NCBI RefSeq assembly: GCF_048128805.1
Contig: NC_136016.1
Coordinates: 19,266,676 to 19,330,675 of the forward strand
Origin: Centroberyx gerrardi
Lineage: Eukaryota > Chordata > Actinopteri > Beryciformes > Berycidae
DNA: 64,000 nucleotides
Direction of reading: 5' to 3'
Positions 1 to 14,300 of the stretch are shown one piece after another; positions within the stretch are counted from its first letter, which is position 1; each line of letters opens with the position of its first letter. The notes below the pieces were generated by a model that saw only the letters and a program-made list of their open reading frames with translations, did not search any database and was not told the origin of the DNA. Made by a program: the position numbers and the translations under genes.

Positions 1-1203
1 TACACAAAGGCAATTCAAAGTGCATGTATTTTTTAAATACGTGTCTATGGTCCTTAATGTTCTTGAAACAACTTTAAATTGGAGATTGAAAATTCTTCAG
101 TGATGCAAGCCAAAGCTTGAATACTTGATGTGGCCGACTCATCTTCTGAAGTAAAATTGACCAATTACGCCCCCTTGTGGTGAGAAGTGGCGTTTCAAAT
201 CCACTGTCTGCATTTTACCATACTGTTTTTCATACTAATATTCTTGTAACAGATAGTAACTTTAAATAACTTTATCTCTGTGCCAAACTAAACTGAGTGT
301 TTACATGTTCGCATATCCCTTTATGTTAATCTTTATCTTCAATTGGATTTCCTACTATGTTTGTAACATTTGACCAATTACCTCTGTTTTGTCCCGTCAT
401 TGTTTATTATATTTAACATAAAAATGAACTTGATGTATAGTGTATTTGTTTGGTCTGAATGTAATAATGAAAGCTGTACTACCATAAGCAATTCCTAAAA
501 GGTATTGTATATATCCTATGAATGTTTTTCATCATGTGTTGATGTGTAATATTGTCCTTTCCATGTGACTGTAACTTATCATTATACTACTGCAGATCTT
601 TCCCCTTTATTCTCCAAATCTTCATGACGGTTTCTCCTGTACCTTCAGTACTGTAGATGTCAGAAACTGCAGTATATGGGATGTGCAGTGCAGTAATTAC
701 TCTCTCTGCTCTGAACCTGCAGAGAGTAAAGATACTGCATGTGGAAGCGTTCCTGTGACCGGACAGATGAAATGACAGAGAAGCTTATTAAAAGCATGTA
801 TCAAAACTGGTCTCACCACTGCTGCTGCTGTGAAATGTCGTTTAATACCAAGTGAATAACGAACAGCTGTGGAGGAAAAGTAGCAGGAGACGAGTGAGCA
901 GAGGGGCAGCGCTCCTTTATTACTTTTTTAATTTCGATTTTGTAGGCATCCAAAAGAAATGATCACGTAATTTGTAACAAGATACTTTTTTTTGATAGAA
1001 GAAAAAAAGCCCTTGTAGAGCTGCCTGAACCACTTGATGCTGTAAAAGAAGGCTGACAGACTGTTCAATGATGTAAAAACAGGCAGCTGATCATACTGAT
1101 CGGACACGATAAAGCCTCTGCTTGGACCAGTGGGAAACACACAAAGGATTTATTTCCAAAATGCTCTACATTCATGAGGAAAAAATAGATCCCAGCCACT
1201 TCG

Positions 1204-1340
1204 AAAAATAGGTTAAAAAGCCTTTAATCTGTTTGGATATCCATCATGAAAAGTTCACAAACTGCACTCATTGGGCCAAAAGTTTTTTAAACTTTTCATA
1301 ATGAATAGCCAAATAGAATAAAGGCTTTTTAACCTATTTT
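1204..1340. repeat. Long inverted repeat (hairpin-forming)
   Basis: The arms 1204-1255 and 1290-1340 are reverse complements over about 51 bp with about five mismatches, separated by about 34 nt. The outer end of each arm contains AAAATAGGTTAAAAAGCC or its complement. Transcription of either strand would give a stem of about 50 bp. It could be a small fold-back transposon or the precursor of a small RNA. I see no clear target duplication. Confidence 0.8.
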
Positions 1341-3615
1341 GGAGGGCCTCGGATGTTTCAGCTTTCTGCCATCATTAACATCAGAGGCTGAGATGTTTTC
1401 CAGCCTCCTATCTGTTTTTCATGATATATATCCATTTTGAAAAATAATTGCTTCCTGGAAACTTTTTTTTTTAATAATTCTCTTAGTTTGGCTTTTAACT
1501 TCAAAAGTATTCTACAATAAGATGCACTTTTGCAACATGTTTTTTCAGAGAAGTTGCCAGTTTTGTCACATTGGTAGATATCTCATTTTGGAATGGGATA
1601 TCAGACTTGAAGGGCAGATTATGATCTACACTGCATGTACAAAAGATTAGAGATATCTTCCTCATATTGAGTTGCAGCACATCTAAATTATCTCAAAGCT
1701 TAAAAATCCTCCTCTGATTCTCTTCATCTACATCTCCTCCTTTGTGATCGGTATAGATTTAATAAGGGAAATCAATAAGGGATATCGACCTTTACCTGGA
1801 TTAATTTCATCAGTGTACTTCATTAAAGGAGAAGTGTCCCTAAGTATTTTGTATATTCAGTGTACTTTGTACTGTGTGTGCATCCATCATGCCCTCATAT
1901 TATAAAAGGTGATCAAAATCTGGATTCAAAAGCTAAAAAATAATGTTAAAACACCCACACAAATAGAGACACAGCGCCTTATTGAGCAATAAAATAAAGT
2001 ATTAAAAGTATTAAACTGTTTAAATTCTTCGCCTCATACTTCTTTAACTCGTTAAAGGATAGGTAGGATTTTATTTGGATGTGACTGTTTAGAAATCCCT
2101 GTATCAAAGATGACTGTTCAATTTTTTGAAAACAAAGTCCATCTATTTTAATTAAACATATTCCTTCCCACCAGCGTGTTATCACTGAATATTTGTATTG
2201 TGCAACTAGATACAATTTCTCATGTATTTTTATTCACCTTAGCCTTGGAGAGAGAGAAGCTGCTTTATCACTTTATAACGCCCGACCGTACCACCTCTCT
2301 CTCTCTCTCTCTCTCTCTCTCCTTTTCTCTGTTTGTTACCATGGGAACCGCAACGTTTGAAATAAAAGAAAAAGCAACAAGCAAGGACACAGCAGGGTAC
2401 ACTTGAGGAAAAAAATGGATTTCAGGTCTTAAAATAGCAGCACTTGTGACTGGGAGAGCCGGTTAGAAGGTCAGAGGCGGGAGGCCATCTGAATACTTGA
2501 CTCCTGACAGCAGTGGGAGAGTGGGATATGACCTTTAATATGGCTGCCTGTAGCCGGCTGGACCGTTGTAGAAAACACACACACACACACACACCAAATA
2601 CTTTTCAAATAGGTTTCCATAGCAACCTAAACATATCCTGTGTGTACACTCTCACACAAAGGATGAAAATGGGTGCGAGACTCGGCTCTATCCAAGCTCC
2701 GCTGGCGCCGCGCTGTACGGTTAAAAAAAAAAAGAAAAAGTTAAAAGCATCTGTAAGACAATTCAGTGAATGATTTTATCCATTCTGCACCCATCTGACT
2801 CAACAGTTTTAATCTGTCGCTGTCAGGTGAAAACCTCGCATCTCCAAAATGTCAGGGATAAGGGAAAACAACCTTGGTTTTAGCTCGGTGACGATGCATT
2901 TTTGACATTATCCAATGGGTTTTGAAAGGGTTTTGTCCTTCAACAGAAGTGAAAATAATGAAAATCACAACCTTTGGAGTTACAATATTTTCACACGACA
3001 GCAGCAATATGCTCTAATTCCATCTCGAAGTAAGAAAAATCTTGTCAATCTCTCTCTTTATCTCTTAGTTCCCTTCTTAGCACATCTCTCTTACACAATC
3101 ATAACTTTGCACCGATTACGTTGGTGATTTAGGAATTGAAGCTCGTCCTTCTGTTGCTCTCACTGTAAACTGGATCGTAAATAATGATGATGAAATGAAC
3201 CGGTAACACTGTCGACACAAAGCGTTGAGATAATCGATGCTTCAGTGAGTCATTTTTAATGGGATGAGATCTTCCATGCTCATTCATGAATATCACAGTG
3301 CTTCCAGAAACGACACAGACCGGCTTGTCTGTTAATTTATGCAGGAATAAACTTAGGCAACAAAGACCCGAACACAGAAAACAAAACTAGTCAAAAAGAT
3401 TTAAGTCATTTCTCGATACAGTGCATGAACAACAGAAAAAACTCAATGAGGTGAATTAAGTACATTCACTACATCGTTAAAATGAACAAAGCTTGAAAGT
3501 TTAGATGAAAATGTGACGTCATCCCAGAGACCAGCTCCTCGTCCTGCAAGAAACCCGTGGACACGTACAGTATGGCTACATCTTCCCATTTACTGACCCT
3601 CATATTGATATGAAG

Positions 3616-4070
3616 TAGGGACCGATGCGGGTTTTTGAAGGCCGATACTCATATTTTTTTTATTTCATTTTGACCATTTTTCAAGCCAAAATTAATTAAT
3701 TAACATATTCAGTGTTTCCCCCAGAGTTTTATTCTCATCAGGGTGGACAAGCCTCTGAAACGGCATTCAGAGCATCATGGGACACTAAAACTCTCCACTG
3801 AAACCCAGACTGGTGAAATTATTTTAGTGTTTACAGCTCTTTAAGGCAGGGAGACCCGTCCATCTACTGAATGGAAGGGGAAACTCTGGGATACATTTGG
3901 CCTTTAAATGAAGAATTCATTTACAAAAAAAACATGATTGAACAATTAAACGAATAAATAAAATGTGATCAGCGAGGAACCTCAGTTTATTGGAGGTGAA
4001 CGACATGACTGGCCGATATCTGATATTTAGTAAAAGGCAGATATCGCCCCAATATATCAGTCTAACCCTA
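3616..4070. mobile_element. hAT-like non-autonomous DNA transposon, family TAGGGTTAGACCGATA, copy 1
   Basis: The element begins TAGGGACCGATG and ends with the complement of TAGGGTTAGACTGATA. It is flanked by atatgaag (3608-3615) and atatgaac (4071-4078), an 8-bp target duplication with one difference, as expected for hAT elements. It has no open reading frame of note, so it would depend on a transposase elsewhere. Related copies lie at 49068-50118 and 57076-57507. Confidence 0.75.
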
Positions 4071-4544
4071 ATATGAACAGATTAGGGGACGGGATGAGAA
4101 GGCAGAGGGTTTTATGTTACCGTCTTGCTACGGGATGACAAGCGTCCCAGATGAAAGACGACACCGCAGGGGTTTTCTTTCCAAGTCCTGATGTTTTCAT
4201 CCACTTTCCCTGACGCTCGTTCTTCTATCCTCCTCTGTCTTCACCCCTCATCGATCGGGACGGACGAAGACGAAGGGACGCTTTCACTCACTGCATCTAC
4301 ATCCACCTCTGGTCTCTCTGGGGGGGGAAAAATGATCACAGATGGACAGAAGCTACACCCCGACTTTTGGCTTCGGCCATCTGAGCCGCATCGGGACGAT
4401 TCACCAAAAAAAAGAAAAAAAAACACACACGGGTGCTTCTCGATTTCCTCATCGCACTTCGGCGATGCTTCCAACGCTGCCGGGGCGAAGTCAGTTCCAC
4501 TGGCCGTATGTCTCCAAGGATACAAAAAGGGGTGTGTGGGGGAA

Positions 4545-4568
4545 GGGGGGGGGGGGGGGGGGGGGGGG
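4545..4568. repeat. G24 homopolymer (poly-C in mosmo mRNA)
   Basis: There are twenty-four consecutive G on the plus strand, preceded by further G-rich sequence. They lie 18 nt downstream of the mosmo stop codon, so the 3' UTR would carry C24. The plus strand can form G-quadruplexes. Such runs are length-unstable and also prone to sequencing error. Confidence 0.9.
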
Positions 4569-4586
4569 CGGATATATTCGGATTTG

Positions 4587-4772
4587 TCAGCCAGGTAAGC
4601 ACACCTTTCCAGCAAACAGCAGTCCTACTATGGTGAAGAATATGGAGAGAACAAAGAGTACATAGGAGGAGCCCACCACTGTGTTGTTGGGCAGTTTGTA
4701 TGGCTGTCCTCCCACCTCGTTAATGTAGAAGCCTATTGGGAATATGAGAGCTGCCATACAAAACAGGACCAC

Positions 4773-4832
<60 letters not shown>

Positions 4833-7788
4833 TTAGTATCCTATCTAGACGACACATTGTTGTTCACAGTATTAAATATCTAGTTCCTCGTGTCCACTCC
4901 AAAAGACTCATTCAGAAACTGGGCCACTTTACCACCTTTAGAACCAAAATATCACAGCCACATTTCAGACATAACATCCAGATACAAAACTGATCACTGA
5001 ACCTATTCACTGTGTGTGAAAAACTGTCCTTGTCCTCCTAAAAGCAAATAATAGCCGCCGATATGAAGCAGCATCACATAATTCCACCTTCAGAGCCAGA
5101 AAAAGCTCCGGTCGTCCTCGCTAATAGAGACGAGCTTCATCTCTCTCCTGTAAAAATAGAAACCGGTTCATCAGTGAAAACTCTCTGGCAGACACTTCGT
5201 CAAGATGTTTGCAGTCACCAGACGGAAAGCTTTCACTGAAACGATAAGCAGCACGAAGCGCAGAACGCTGATATCAAACTGATCCCCGCTCATATGACAG
5301 GAGATTCTCCAGGTGCAGCTGATTCTCATTTTGCAGTTTGTCAGTGTCACAGTTTCAACCTGGACTTGATTCTCCCGTCTTTTTCCATCATACTGATCGA
5401 TTTAGACCAAAATCTCATCAATTGCTTCACTATAGAGCTACTTCAGCCTTGCTTGGCTCTCTAATACAGTCCAAAAAGGCCAATGGACACTCAAAAAATC
5501 AACCACAAAAGCACCTAAAGCATGTCTTTTTCAGCATATTGATTGCTCGTGTTGGTTGTTGGTTAAAAGATGTAAATGAAAAGTATCTAAAGTGAAAGTC
5601 TTGCGTTTCTCATACAGTTTTGATGCTTCCTTGGCCGTTGTTTCAGCACTTTCTTCTTTACTGTTGTTTACTCAACTGTGGCTGCCTGTCTACGTGCACC
5701 GCTGTGTAAAGTAGTGCAAAATAAATAGTGAAAGTTGTCACTTAAAAATATACATGTCTCATATATTTGGGTGCTTTTAGGGTTGATTTTTGGAGTGTCC
5801 GTTGGCCTTACAGGACTGTATTTTGTATGGTATGATAGTTAGAACGAGCTAAAAAGGCGAAAAAGTAATTTTTCATTCCAGTGTCACAAAGTTTCAATTC
5901 ATCACCCCCTGTGGGCTGAGAAGTGACCGTACCCGACACTAAAATTTCATCTGGGCAAGAATCTACAGGGTCTCAGTTAGCGGGGATGGGACGCTCTTCT
6001 CTACTGCAGCCCCACTTTGTGATTTAGGCTGATATGGTGGGTGTAATTTCACAAAAAAAAATTGACATGTGCAGCTTTAACACGACCAAGGTTAGAGGTT
6101 CAATTCCTATGTTGGCCGATGCTTAAGATGCTGCAAAAAGCTTTGGGTAAAAGCATAGCAGCATCCGCCAAATGTTATATGTTGTGTATAGCCTATGTTT
6201 CAGTTAGGAACTGTGATAGACTTGGTTGTGCAGCGGATTTCAAGCACAGACTTAGAAATAAACAAGTAGTCTCCTGTATATTATGCATTTCTCTGTTCTG
6301 CTTCATCTGCTTTAGATGACTCAAGTAAACATTTCCAGGCTCGCGTCGCATAAATTTACATAATGTGGCGCTGGGAAAAAAAGGACTGCGCAAACAATAC
6401 GAGTCACCTGCGTGTCTGTGAACACATCAGAGACACTGTGGGGGCGGAATAAGACAGAAGTGATGGAGGAGGGCGAACACCTACTCCCGGTGAAGGCGAT
6501 CCAGCGGGCGTATCGGGTGGCCTCGCGCCGCCAGTGTGACATCACCAGCAGGCCGCAGGTGACGGTGAGCGAGATGATGCCCAGGACGATGAAGAAGAGC
6601 GTGGTGACCCACTCCGGGGGCAGCTGAGGGGGGATGCAGGTCCGGTCCCGTCCGTGGATGGTCTGACACTGCCGGACCAGACCCACCGTCAGAGAGCCTG
6701 AGAGAGAGAGAGAGAGAGAGAAGAGTCAACTTTCTCTGTGTTTATAGAAAGAGAAAAGCTCCAGGTTTTATGGGGGAAAAATGTAAAAACTGTAGAACTC
6801 GCAGCTCAGTTTGTTAGTAAATGTCTTCAGCTGTGTGAGAAAATATAAATGTTAAAAATGTATTGTCTGCTGCAGATTTACCCTGCTTTCCTTTTCCCTT
6901 TCTATCCAATTACTCCTTCAAAAGAGTTCTTCTCTTTCCAATATTGATTGTTGTTATTCGTTAGATTACTGTTTATATATTATTAATTATTAGTCAATGT
7001 TGTAGTCTTACCCCATTTGAAATATTGTACTGCTTTGTCAGAGAGAGAGAGAAAGAGAAAGAAAGAGAGAGAGAGATTGATTAAGTTCTATCCATGTTGC
7101 TGCAATTCCTACTGGTGGCTGATAGAGGTTGATAAAGATCAAAGATGCCCCTTTAAATTAAAAAGTGGGTTAAACTATGACCTCCATTATGAGATCATCA
7201 TAAGACAAACCACCACCGACATGAATAAAAATCAGCAAAATATAGATATAGTTTTGGATGTTTTTACAGTGGGAAAACACACATTCTATTCACTTAAAAC
7301 GATTTAGATCTTTTGATAGTTATAGTTATCGTCCTAGATGTGAATGGGCCTGAAGGTTTATCCTCCTCTACATCGCCGACACACAGGAGGCAGAGACAGA
7401 CGGAGTTAAGCATCACATCACATTCCTACAGACACAAACAAACAAACCAAACCCTTCCAACAAGCCAACACAAGCTCCAACTCTTTGCGGCTCTTTGTGG
7501 TTTTCACAACACCAGGTTACTGCACAACGAAACATGACGTCATTTATGAACGTGCGTCGGGAGGGAAACAGGCTGTTGGGCTGCAGGCCAATGACAGCCG
7601 ACATCACCCCCCCCCCCCACCCCCCCACCCACCCACCCACAGCATCACAGGGCGAGAGAAACAAGAGACTAACAGTAAGGTGGAAGTCAACAAATGAAAA
7701 GTTCAGCGGCCCCAACATTAGGTGGTGAGTCACTAACCCCAAAGCCTGGTGGGTCCAATTATGTCAGCTAGGTCAGACCTCTGCACGC

Positions 7789-7825
<37 letters not shown>

Positions 7826-10800
7826 CAAGCAGGGGAACCCCACCCTCCAAGGCCCCGCAGAGAATGCATCTGCTCAGCACTCCGCTCCACTCCTCATCCA
7901 GTCCGACAACAGAGGACTCCTCACATATAAATGAGAGAAATGCAAAATTAAATCCTCCCACGCCTCTTTTGTTGTTTCTGTTTTTCATGTCTTTGCCTCT
8001 TTTGTTGCTCTTTCACAGCATTATCTGGAGCCAGCAGTTGGTGCCAACCACAGAGAGAGGGAACTTTATATTTACGTTTCTGGGATTTATTCAGGGGGCA
8101 ACTTACAGAGTGCAACTGTAGAATAAGATGGGCAACATTACAAGCAACCAAAATTGCAGGAAATGAGTGCAGGAAAATAGAAGGAATCAGAAATATGAAA
8201 TTGACATAAAACCTCTTGCTGCTTTTAAATAAACACCTGGGACTTTCAGTGATTCAAAAAAGAGCTCTTACTTTATAATTAACACCGGAGTATTTTTTAA
8301 AATCATAATTGTGGGCTTTTCATGTGACAGTAGAGATATAAACGAAGATGAGTTGTTGACACAGAGCATGGATAAAACACTTGCATAAAGTATATTCAGT
8401 TAGTTATGAGGACATCACAAGTCGCAATCTTTACAGCAGTGTGTTAAGACGTGCTAAAATAATTAAAGCTGCACTTGGCGGCCCCAAATGGCAACGAGAG
8501 GTAACTGTTTGAATTTTAAAGACTTCAAAACCCAGAAATGATGTAACACGTCGTTGGTGACGCAGCGCTCACTTGTTGCCGTTTTGGATTTCACTCTTAA
8601 ATCTCAATTCTTTATTCCCTGTGTGCTGAGAGAAGATTTCCCTCCGGTGCCCAATATACCAGAATTGAATTTGGGCAATCAGGGCAAATCTGCGAAGTCT
8701 CAATTAGCAGATATGGGACGCTCCGGATGGGTGAATTTTTATAGAGATCTTGCCTGCCTGGTGCAGCTTTAGGTATAAAGCCTCGTGTTAAAGAGAGCGT
8801 GGTTAGATAAGACTATCGTGTAACTGGAAGTTCACAGGTTCGATCCTCTGCAACAGCCAGAGCGTCTCTCCACGTCAGCGTCCTCGATGTCCTTGATCCC
8901 TCTGCTGAAATGGATCTGTGTGTCAGAGGAGCAGGCAAGGAAACGAATCCCCCGGGTGGAAAGACCAAAACATCAGACTCAAGCCGAAGTGCTGTCGCTT
9001 AACTGAAGTTTTACTTGTACACCTGCTGGTATAAAAATCTTGAGTAAAAGTAAACAGTTGCTAATCTAAAATGTACTCAGACATGTAATAGACATTGTTA
9101 AATATGACTTTTTCCCATACAATGCAAAAAACAACAAAAGGACAGAGTTCAACATGTTTTTATTGACTATGTCGAGAGTAAAAATAGACTTTTGAAATTC
9201 ATGTCATTATTTGACCTATGATGTAAAAAAACAAATAAAAAACGCCATTATTCCTCTAAGTTACAACACCGATGTTTCCTTTGCTATTAGCTGTCCAGCT
9301 AGCAAAACAACAACCAGGCTAACACAAATCAATAATACTGTAGCTGGTTTGACGGCTTTTTGGCTAATATTAACTAAGCTACTATTATGGATAAATTTAA
9401 GTATTTAATGTTACAGTTAGTTAATGTTTCCTCCACATGCTCACATGGGTTTGACGCAGGTGAAATTTACCAGTGGAGAGTTTCTGATGTGCAGAAGAGG
9501 ATTAGGGTCACATGTGGAAAATGTATTTGAGTTCTGAGATTAATAGTTTAATAGATGAATAGAATTCCGAGTTTAAAGTCAGAATTAGTCAGTTTATTCT
9601 CAGAATTCTGACTTTATTCTCAGAATCTCAGAATTCAGTTATAGAGTTCTGACAGAATTCTGACTTTATTCTCAGAACTAAAAATGTTTTTTTCACTTGG
9701 CCCTAATCCTCTTCCGTACTGACGCAATGCTTATGGAGAGCCTACAAATTTTTTTACTCTGTAATGGATGTGATTTAAAAAGTAGGCAAGTACAATACTT
9801 AATACTTTTTGTATTAATTAATAAAATTGTAAAACACAAGTACAAGCTCACAAAAAAGTTACTTGAGAGAAAATGTAATTGGTTACCCCCAGCCTTGTGT
9901 ATTCCTAATTACACAGTGTGTAATACGACAACTGAGTACTCTAAAAAATTCTTAAAAACATTCCTCATTCCTCTCCCATATCAAGTTCCCCTCTCATCCA
10001 TCCTGCTGCGTGCCATAAAAATAAAAACAACCTTTTAAATAATTAATGGTCCCATAGTATTAGCCTCAGTTCCTGTACATGGATACAGTGCTGAGTGGGG
10101 AGACGTACTGATACCAGGAAAGGCTGAGGATGTGGGAACCGCATCCTTCTGGAGGCTGACCGCTGTTCCCCCTATACACAGGATATCCTGTTCCCTCTCA
10201 CACATCCTTTCATACAGGGAGGGAGGGGGGGGGGGAAATCTGAATAGTGCCGTTTCATATTTTTTCCCAGACATACTGCATACTGGAGCCCAAGTCAGAG
10301 AGCTTGATTAACAACCAGTGGTGAATCCAGATGTGCTGTTGCTCCGTCTCAGTAAGGAAAATGGCATTTGTTTGTATAATAAGAATATGAATAAGGAAAA
10401 AATATAAAAATAAGAATAAACACTTATTAATCAGCACTTTTCAAAACTTAGTTAGACAATAAAAACGCCAGAACATGAATTAGAAACATAAGAATTAAAC
10501 AGGAAAAAACCCTTGCAAATAAAAACACAGAAATGATGTAAAAGACTATCTGTAAACTGCATTTTAGCAGAGAAAACTTCCAGAGATATACAGCCAATTC
10601 TGCATTCTATCAATTTGAATAACACAGCACAAAATAACGGCTCTTTTATTGGTTTTGAAAGCATTGAGACCGCAACACAAAACTGGGGATACATAAAATC
10701 CCACCACAGAAGGTTTCGGAAGGTTTCTGCAGGGCGTTGTTGTGGGATATATTAAATGGTATCGAATCAATCCAATTGTCCTTTAATAGGATTGGGCATT

Positions 10801-11285
10801 TGGGAAATAGCTGATGCACTTATCCAGAACAACTTGCAATGAGTGTTACAGTGGAATAAGCTTTAATTCCTAGATCCGCAGCATTTCAAGCAATAGTAAG
10901 AAGTCCAAGGGTCAGAGCCGTAATGCCCTGACAATATTCCTGTGACCCCACACCAATTATCCTGTGAGAGAGAAGGACAAGGAAACAAGAGAAATAAGAG
11001 ATAAGGAGAGAAAAACTAGTTTCTTTTTTTTATTAAGATGAGACCGTATTAGACGGAGCGGATGAGAAATGCTTTGTCATGCAGCACAGTGTTGGTGTGC
11101 ATGGTCGTGTGTGTGTGTGTGTGTGTGTGTCGTGTAGGTACAGTATACTTTACAAGCGGCCAGCCAAAATCCGAGGTTGGTAAACACTTCCCGAAACCCA
11201 GACAGTCTCCCACTGCTTCCAAATTCACAACAGAGTACTTACTGTACTTAACTAGGCGGCACACCGGTGTTCATACACAAATAAC

Positions 11286-11330
<45 letters not shown>

Positions 11331-14300
11331 CTCATAAACATGCACTCTAACATTGTGGTACATGACAAAGCATTGGGAATTACAGAACAGCAGCAAAGGA
11401 AAACAAGTTTGCCTTTAAGTGATTCAACAATGTCACAACAGCAGCTAATGAGCGAAAGGTGTCGCCGTCTCCATCTGAACGACCACATGATGACGAGTCA
11501 ACAACAAGTGCACCGCGGGACTGACCTTGTTGTACATTATTAACATCGTGAGGCATTTCAACATTCTTACTGTTTTGTTGGTGTGTAAAAAAAATCTAGT
11601 GAGAAGTAGTATCAGAGCCAGTGTAAGTGCGGGAGGAGGAAACAGTGATTTCCACAGGACGATTCTCCATGTTTTTGACACAAAACGCTCCCAGCCGAGG
11701 GATAATTTCCGTCATAATTGAGCTTGGAGAGCTTCAATTCTCTAAGCGGAAAGTATTTCTGTCCCAGGAGGCCTAATTAAAAGTCACTACACACATCTCC
11801 ATTCACAAACAACACCCACCCCCCACACCCCATCATCAGGTAATTACTATTAGGCTAATTAAACGGGAACAAAAGGCTTTTAGTCCCGTCCGATTTCACA
11901 CCACTGCTCGCTCCTCTGTGGAACAGGAGGGCAGAAGCCTCACATGGAATTAATTGTGTTGAACTTAAGCCCATTTTGAAGGATAAAGAGTGAGATGTGT
12001 TGGCAAAAAAATGTTTTAATTGATTTGGTGGGTTTAGTTATGCAACGTAAACCTGTTTGCCATGCACTGAAGTAGCAGCTGCATTGAGTAGGCTATATTT
12101 GCATCTGATTCAAGCCTGTGATAAACATGCAACACAACTTTGCATATAGTGGTGCGAAGGCCGTCTGTTTGTTGCTGCATCGGTTTTAGTTTTAGTCAAT
12201 GTTTAGCCTTTGGACTTTGGATCTGGATATTACAGTAGTGCGATACCTAGGGAATCTGACAATCTACAAACAAACATAACATATGGTATTTGGTGGGCAC
12301 TTCTACTCTAGGGCTGCACAATTAATACCATATAATCATATATGCAATTTTTGCTCCCACAGCTAATAATCGCAGGCTGTAATATTGTAATAACAGCAAT
12401 AATTAATCACTCAAAACATAAATATTCCATTCAAAACATCTGCTGTGAGTGAAAATAATCATGATGTTAATGTAGATGCCATAAATGCAGAAAAATAATT
12501 ATGTTTGTTTCAAATCATGCGGACTAATAATCATAATTAACAACTGTGATCACAGTATCTAGCAATTATCATTTCAGACACAATTATTCGGCCCTAGTGC
12601 ACATCAGATTTATTCAAAGCAACTTGTAGTAACATGACAACATACTGGTTCTTAAAGGGATCTTTGGTTAGAGCAGTGGGTAATACTGTATTCACTGAAA
12701 AATAAAAAATTCTGGTAAATCAGAATAAAGAGTCCAGCATGGTTTTTAAAAAGGTACCATAAAGGTTCAACAATGTACATTTGAACATGGTCCTATAGTG
12801 AACCTATAAGCTGTAAGCCCTTCTAAAAGGGTTCCTTATAACACCAACAAGGGTTCTGCTATAGTACAGGCCTAAAGAACCATCTTCCTGGTATTATATA
12901 ACGATTTTAGTTAAGTGTGTATACAGGACCAAAAGTTGTCCCTTGAGGGTATTTCATTGAGTGTTTTGGGGACAAGCATTGGAGTAAATTCTTAGCTTGT
13001 TTAACATTGTTTATGGACACCTATTTTGTATTTTATCATTTTCTTAATGTAATTTTGAAGCATACATATGGAAAATGTAACTTTGAAATTGTGCTTTACT
13101 CTAGTTAAGTGGCTACAGCTATTTGGATGTGATGGGATAGTTAAGTGACATCACTTGTTTAGCCTACCGGAGATAAAGTTGGCAGCTTTTATACTAACTC
13201 CAGTGATGTAACACATTCATTTGCATATTAGATATTTGTAAACTTTTCTCATCATGTCATGTGCCTGGTTTGTGTCCCCACCTATCCCATCATGCTAAGC
13301 GCACACAGTTATTGGCTTCTCATAGACAGTGAATGGAGGTGAACTGTTGGTGAAATCGTGTCACCGTCACCCTGTAAGGTCTATCAGTAGCCATCTCCTG
13401 CCTTTACTGCAGCTCTCCACCATAACTCAGCCATGGGAATTTGATAAAGAATACTAATATGGCTGTCAGGCTCTCTGTCCGTCTCTCTGGATCAGAGGCA
13501 CGGCAGAATGACAGTGAACAGATATCCATGACCACGGCTACACACACACACACACACACATCCACAAACACATACACACACTCGTTTCACACATCTGTTG
13601 GAGCATTTTGTCAACTGTCCCTGTCATGGCTGGTACTTGATGCTGAAGGATGGGGGAGAAGAACCTGAAGGGACGAGGAATTTGAACATGTTGGTGCAAA
13701 ATGCCAAAGAGCAGAAGGTGGCTGGTGAAACCTGGGGCGATGGGACAGGGGTTCAGACTACCCAGGGCCCCAAACTGAGGGAGGGGGCCCTAAAGTGTCC
13801 CGACTAAAACGCCTTTTGTGGACCTATATATTTATAAATATTTCATACTTTAATTTCACACTGCTCTGGCATTTGGTGTAAATCTGCAAAACTGCAAACA
13901 AATTACACTTTCTCAAAAATACGGTACTGCAACTGTCGTGGAATAGCTGGAATAATGGTGGTGTGGGGAGGAGAGGAGAGTGGAGGGGGGCCCCAGAGTC
14001 CCCCTCCCATGCATATAGGACCCACAATTCCTAGCTACGCCCCTGGGTGCAACCTGAGTTTCTTCAGTTTGCTTTTAGCTCAGTACCCACTGCCTGAGTG
14101 TGGAGACAGAGGACTCAGCTGGACAGCAGAGGAGAAAGAGGACAAACACTTGGTGGCGAGTCGCACAACAGCTTTGTCAAATCAACATTTTTTAAAGGTG
14201 GTGTTGCCAACAATCTTGCTGAAGAGGACATACAGCTGGGCACTGATTCAATATCATCATTTATGGTCTTTCAGTACAATCATATCATGATGAAATATGA

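Larger units (their letters stand above)
1..4586. other. Region left of the mosmo stop codon: no gene recognised
   Basis: I see no exon with a recognisable protein and credible splice sites here. Part of the right side must be the mosmo 3' UTR (minus strand), but I could not fix its end: a reverse-strand AATAAA near 3985-3990 lies inside a transposon copy. Contents are an inverted repeat at 1204-1340, a CT tract around 2295-2321, a short CA tract around 2575-2593, a hAT-type element at 3616-4070 and a 24-G run at 4545-4568. The rest is AT-rich unique-looking sequence. Confidence 0.6.

Noticed and set aside
928-1140. 70-residue minus-strand frame followed closely by AATAAA
   Set aside because: The arrangement looked like a last exon, but no upstream acceptor of quality and no recognisable protein.
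4191-4665. Several overlapping frames on both strands with poly-Gly or poly-Pro
   Set aside because: They owe their length to the G24 run and GC-rich mosmo 3' UTR.
8805-8870. Possible tRNA gene with GGTTCGATCC
   Set aside because: No acceptor or anticodon stem can be formed; the following body marks it as a SINE.
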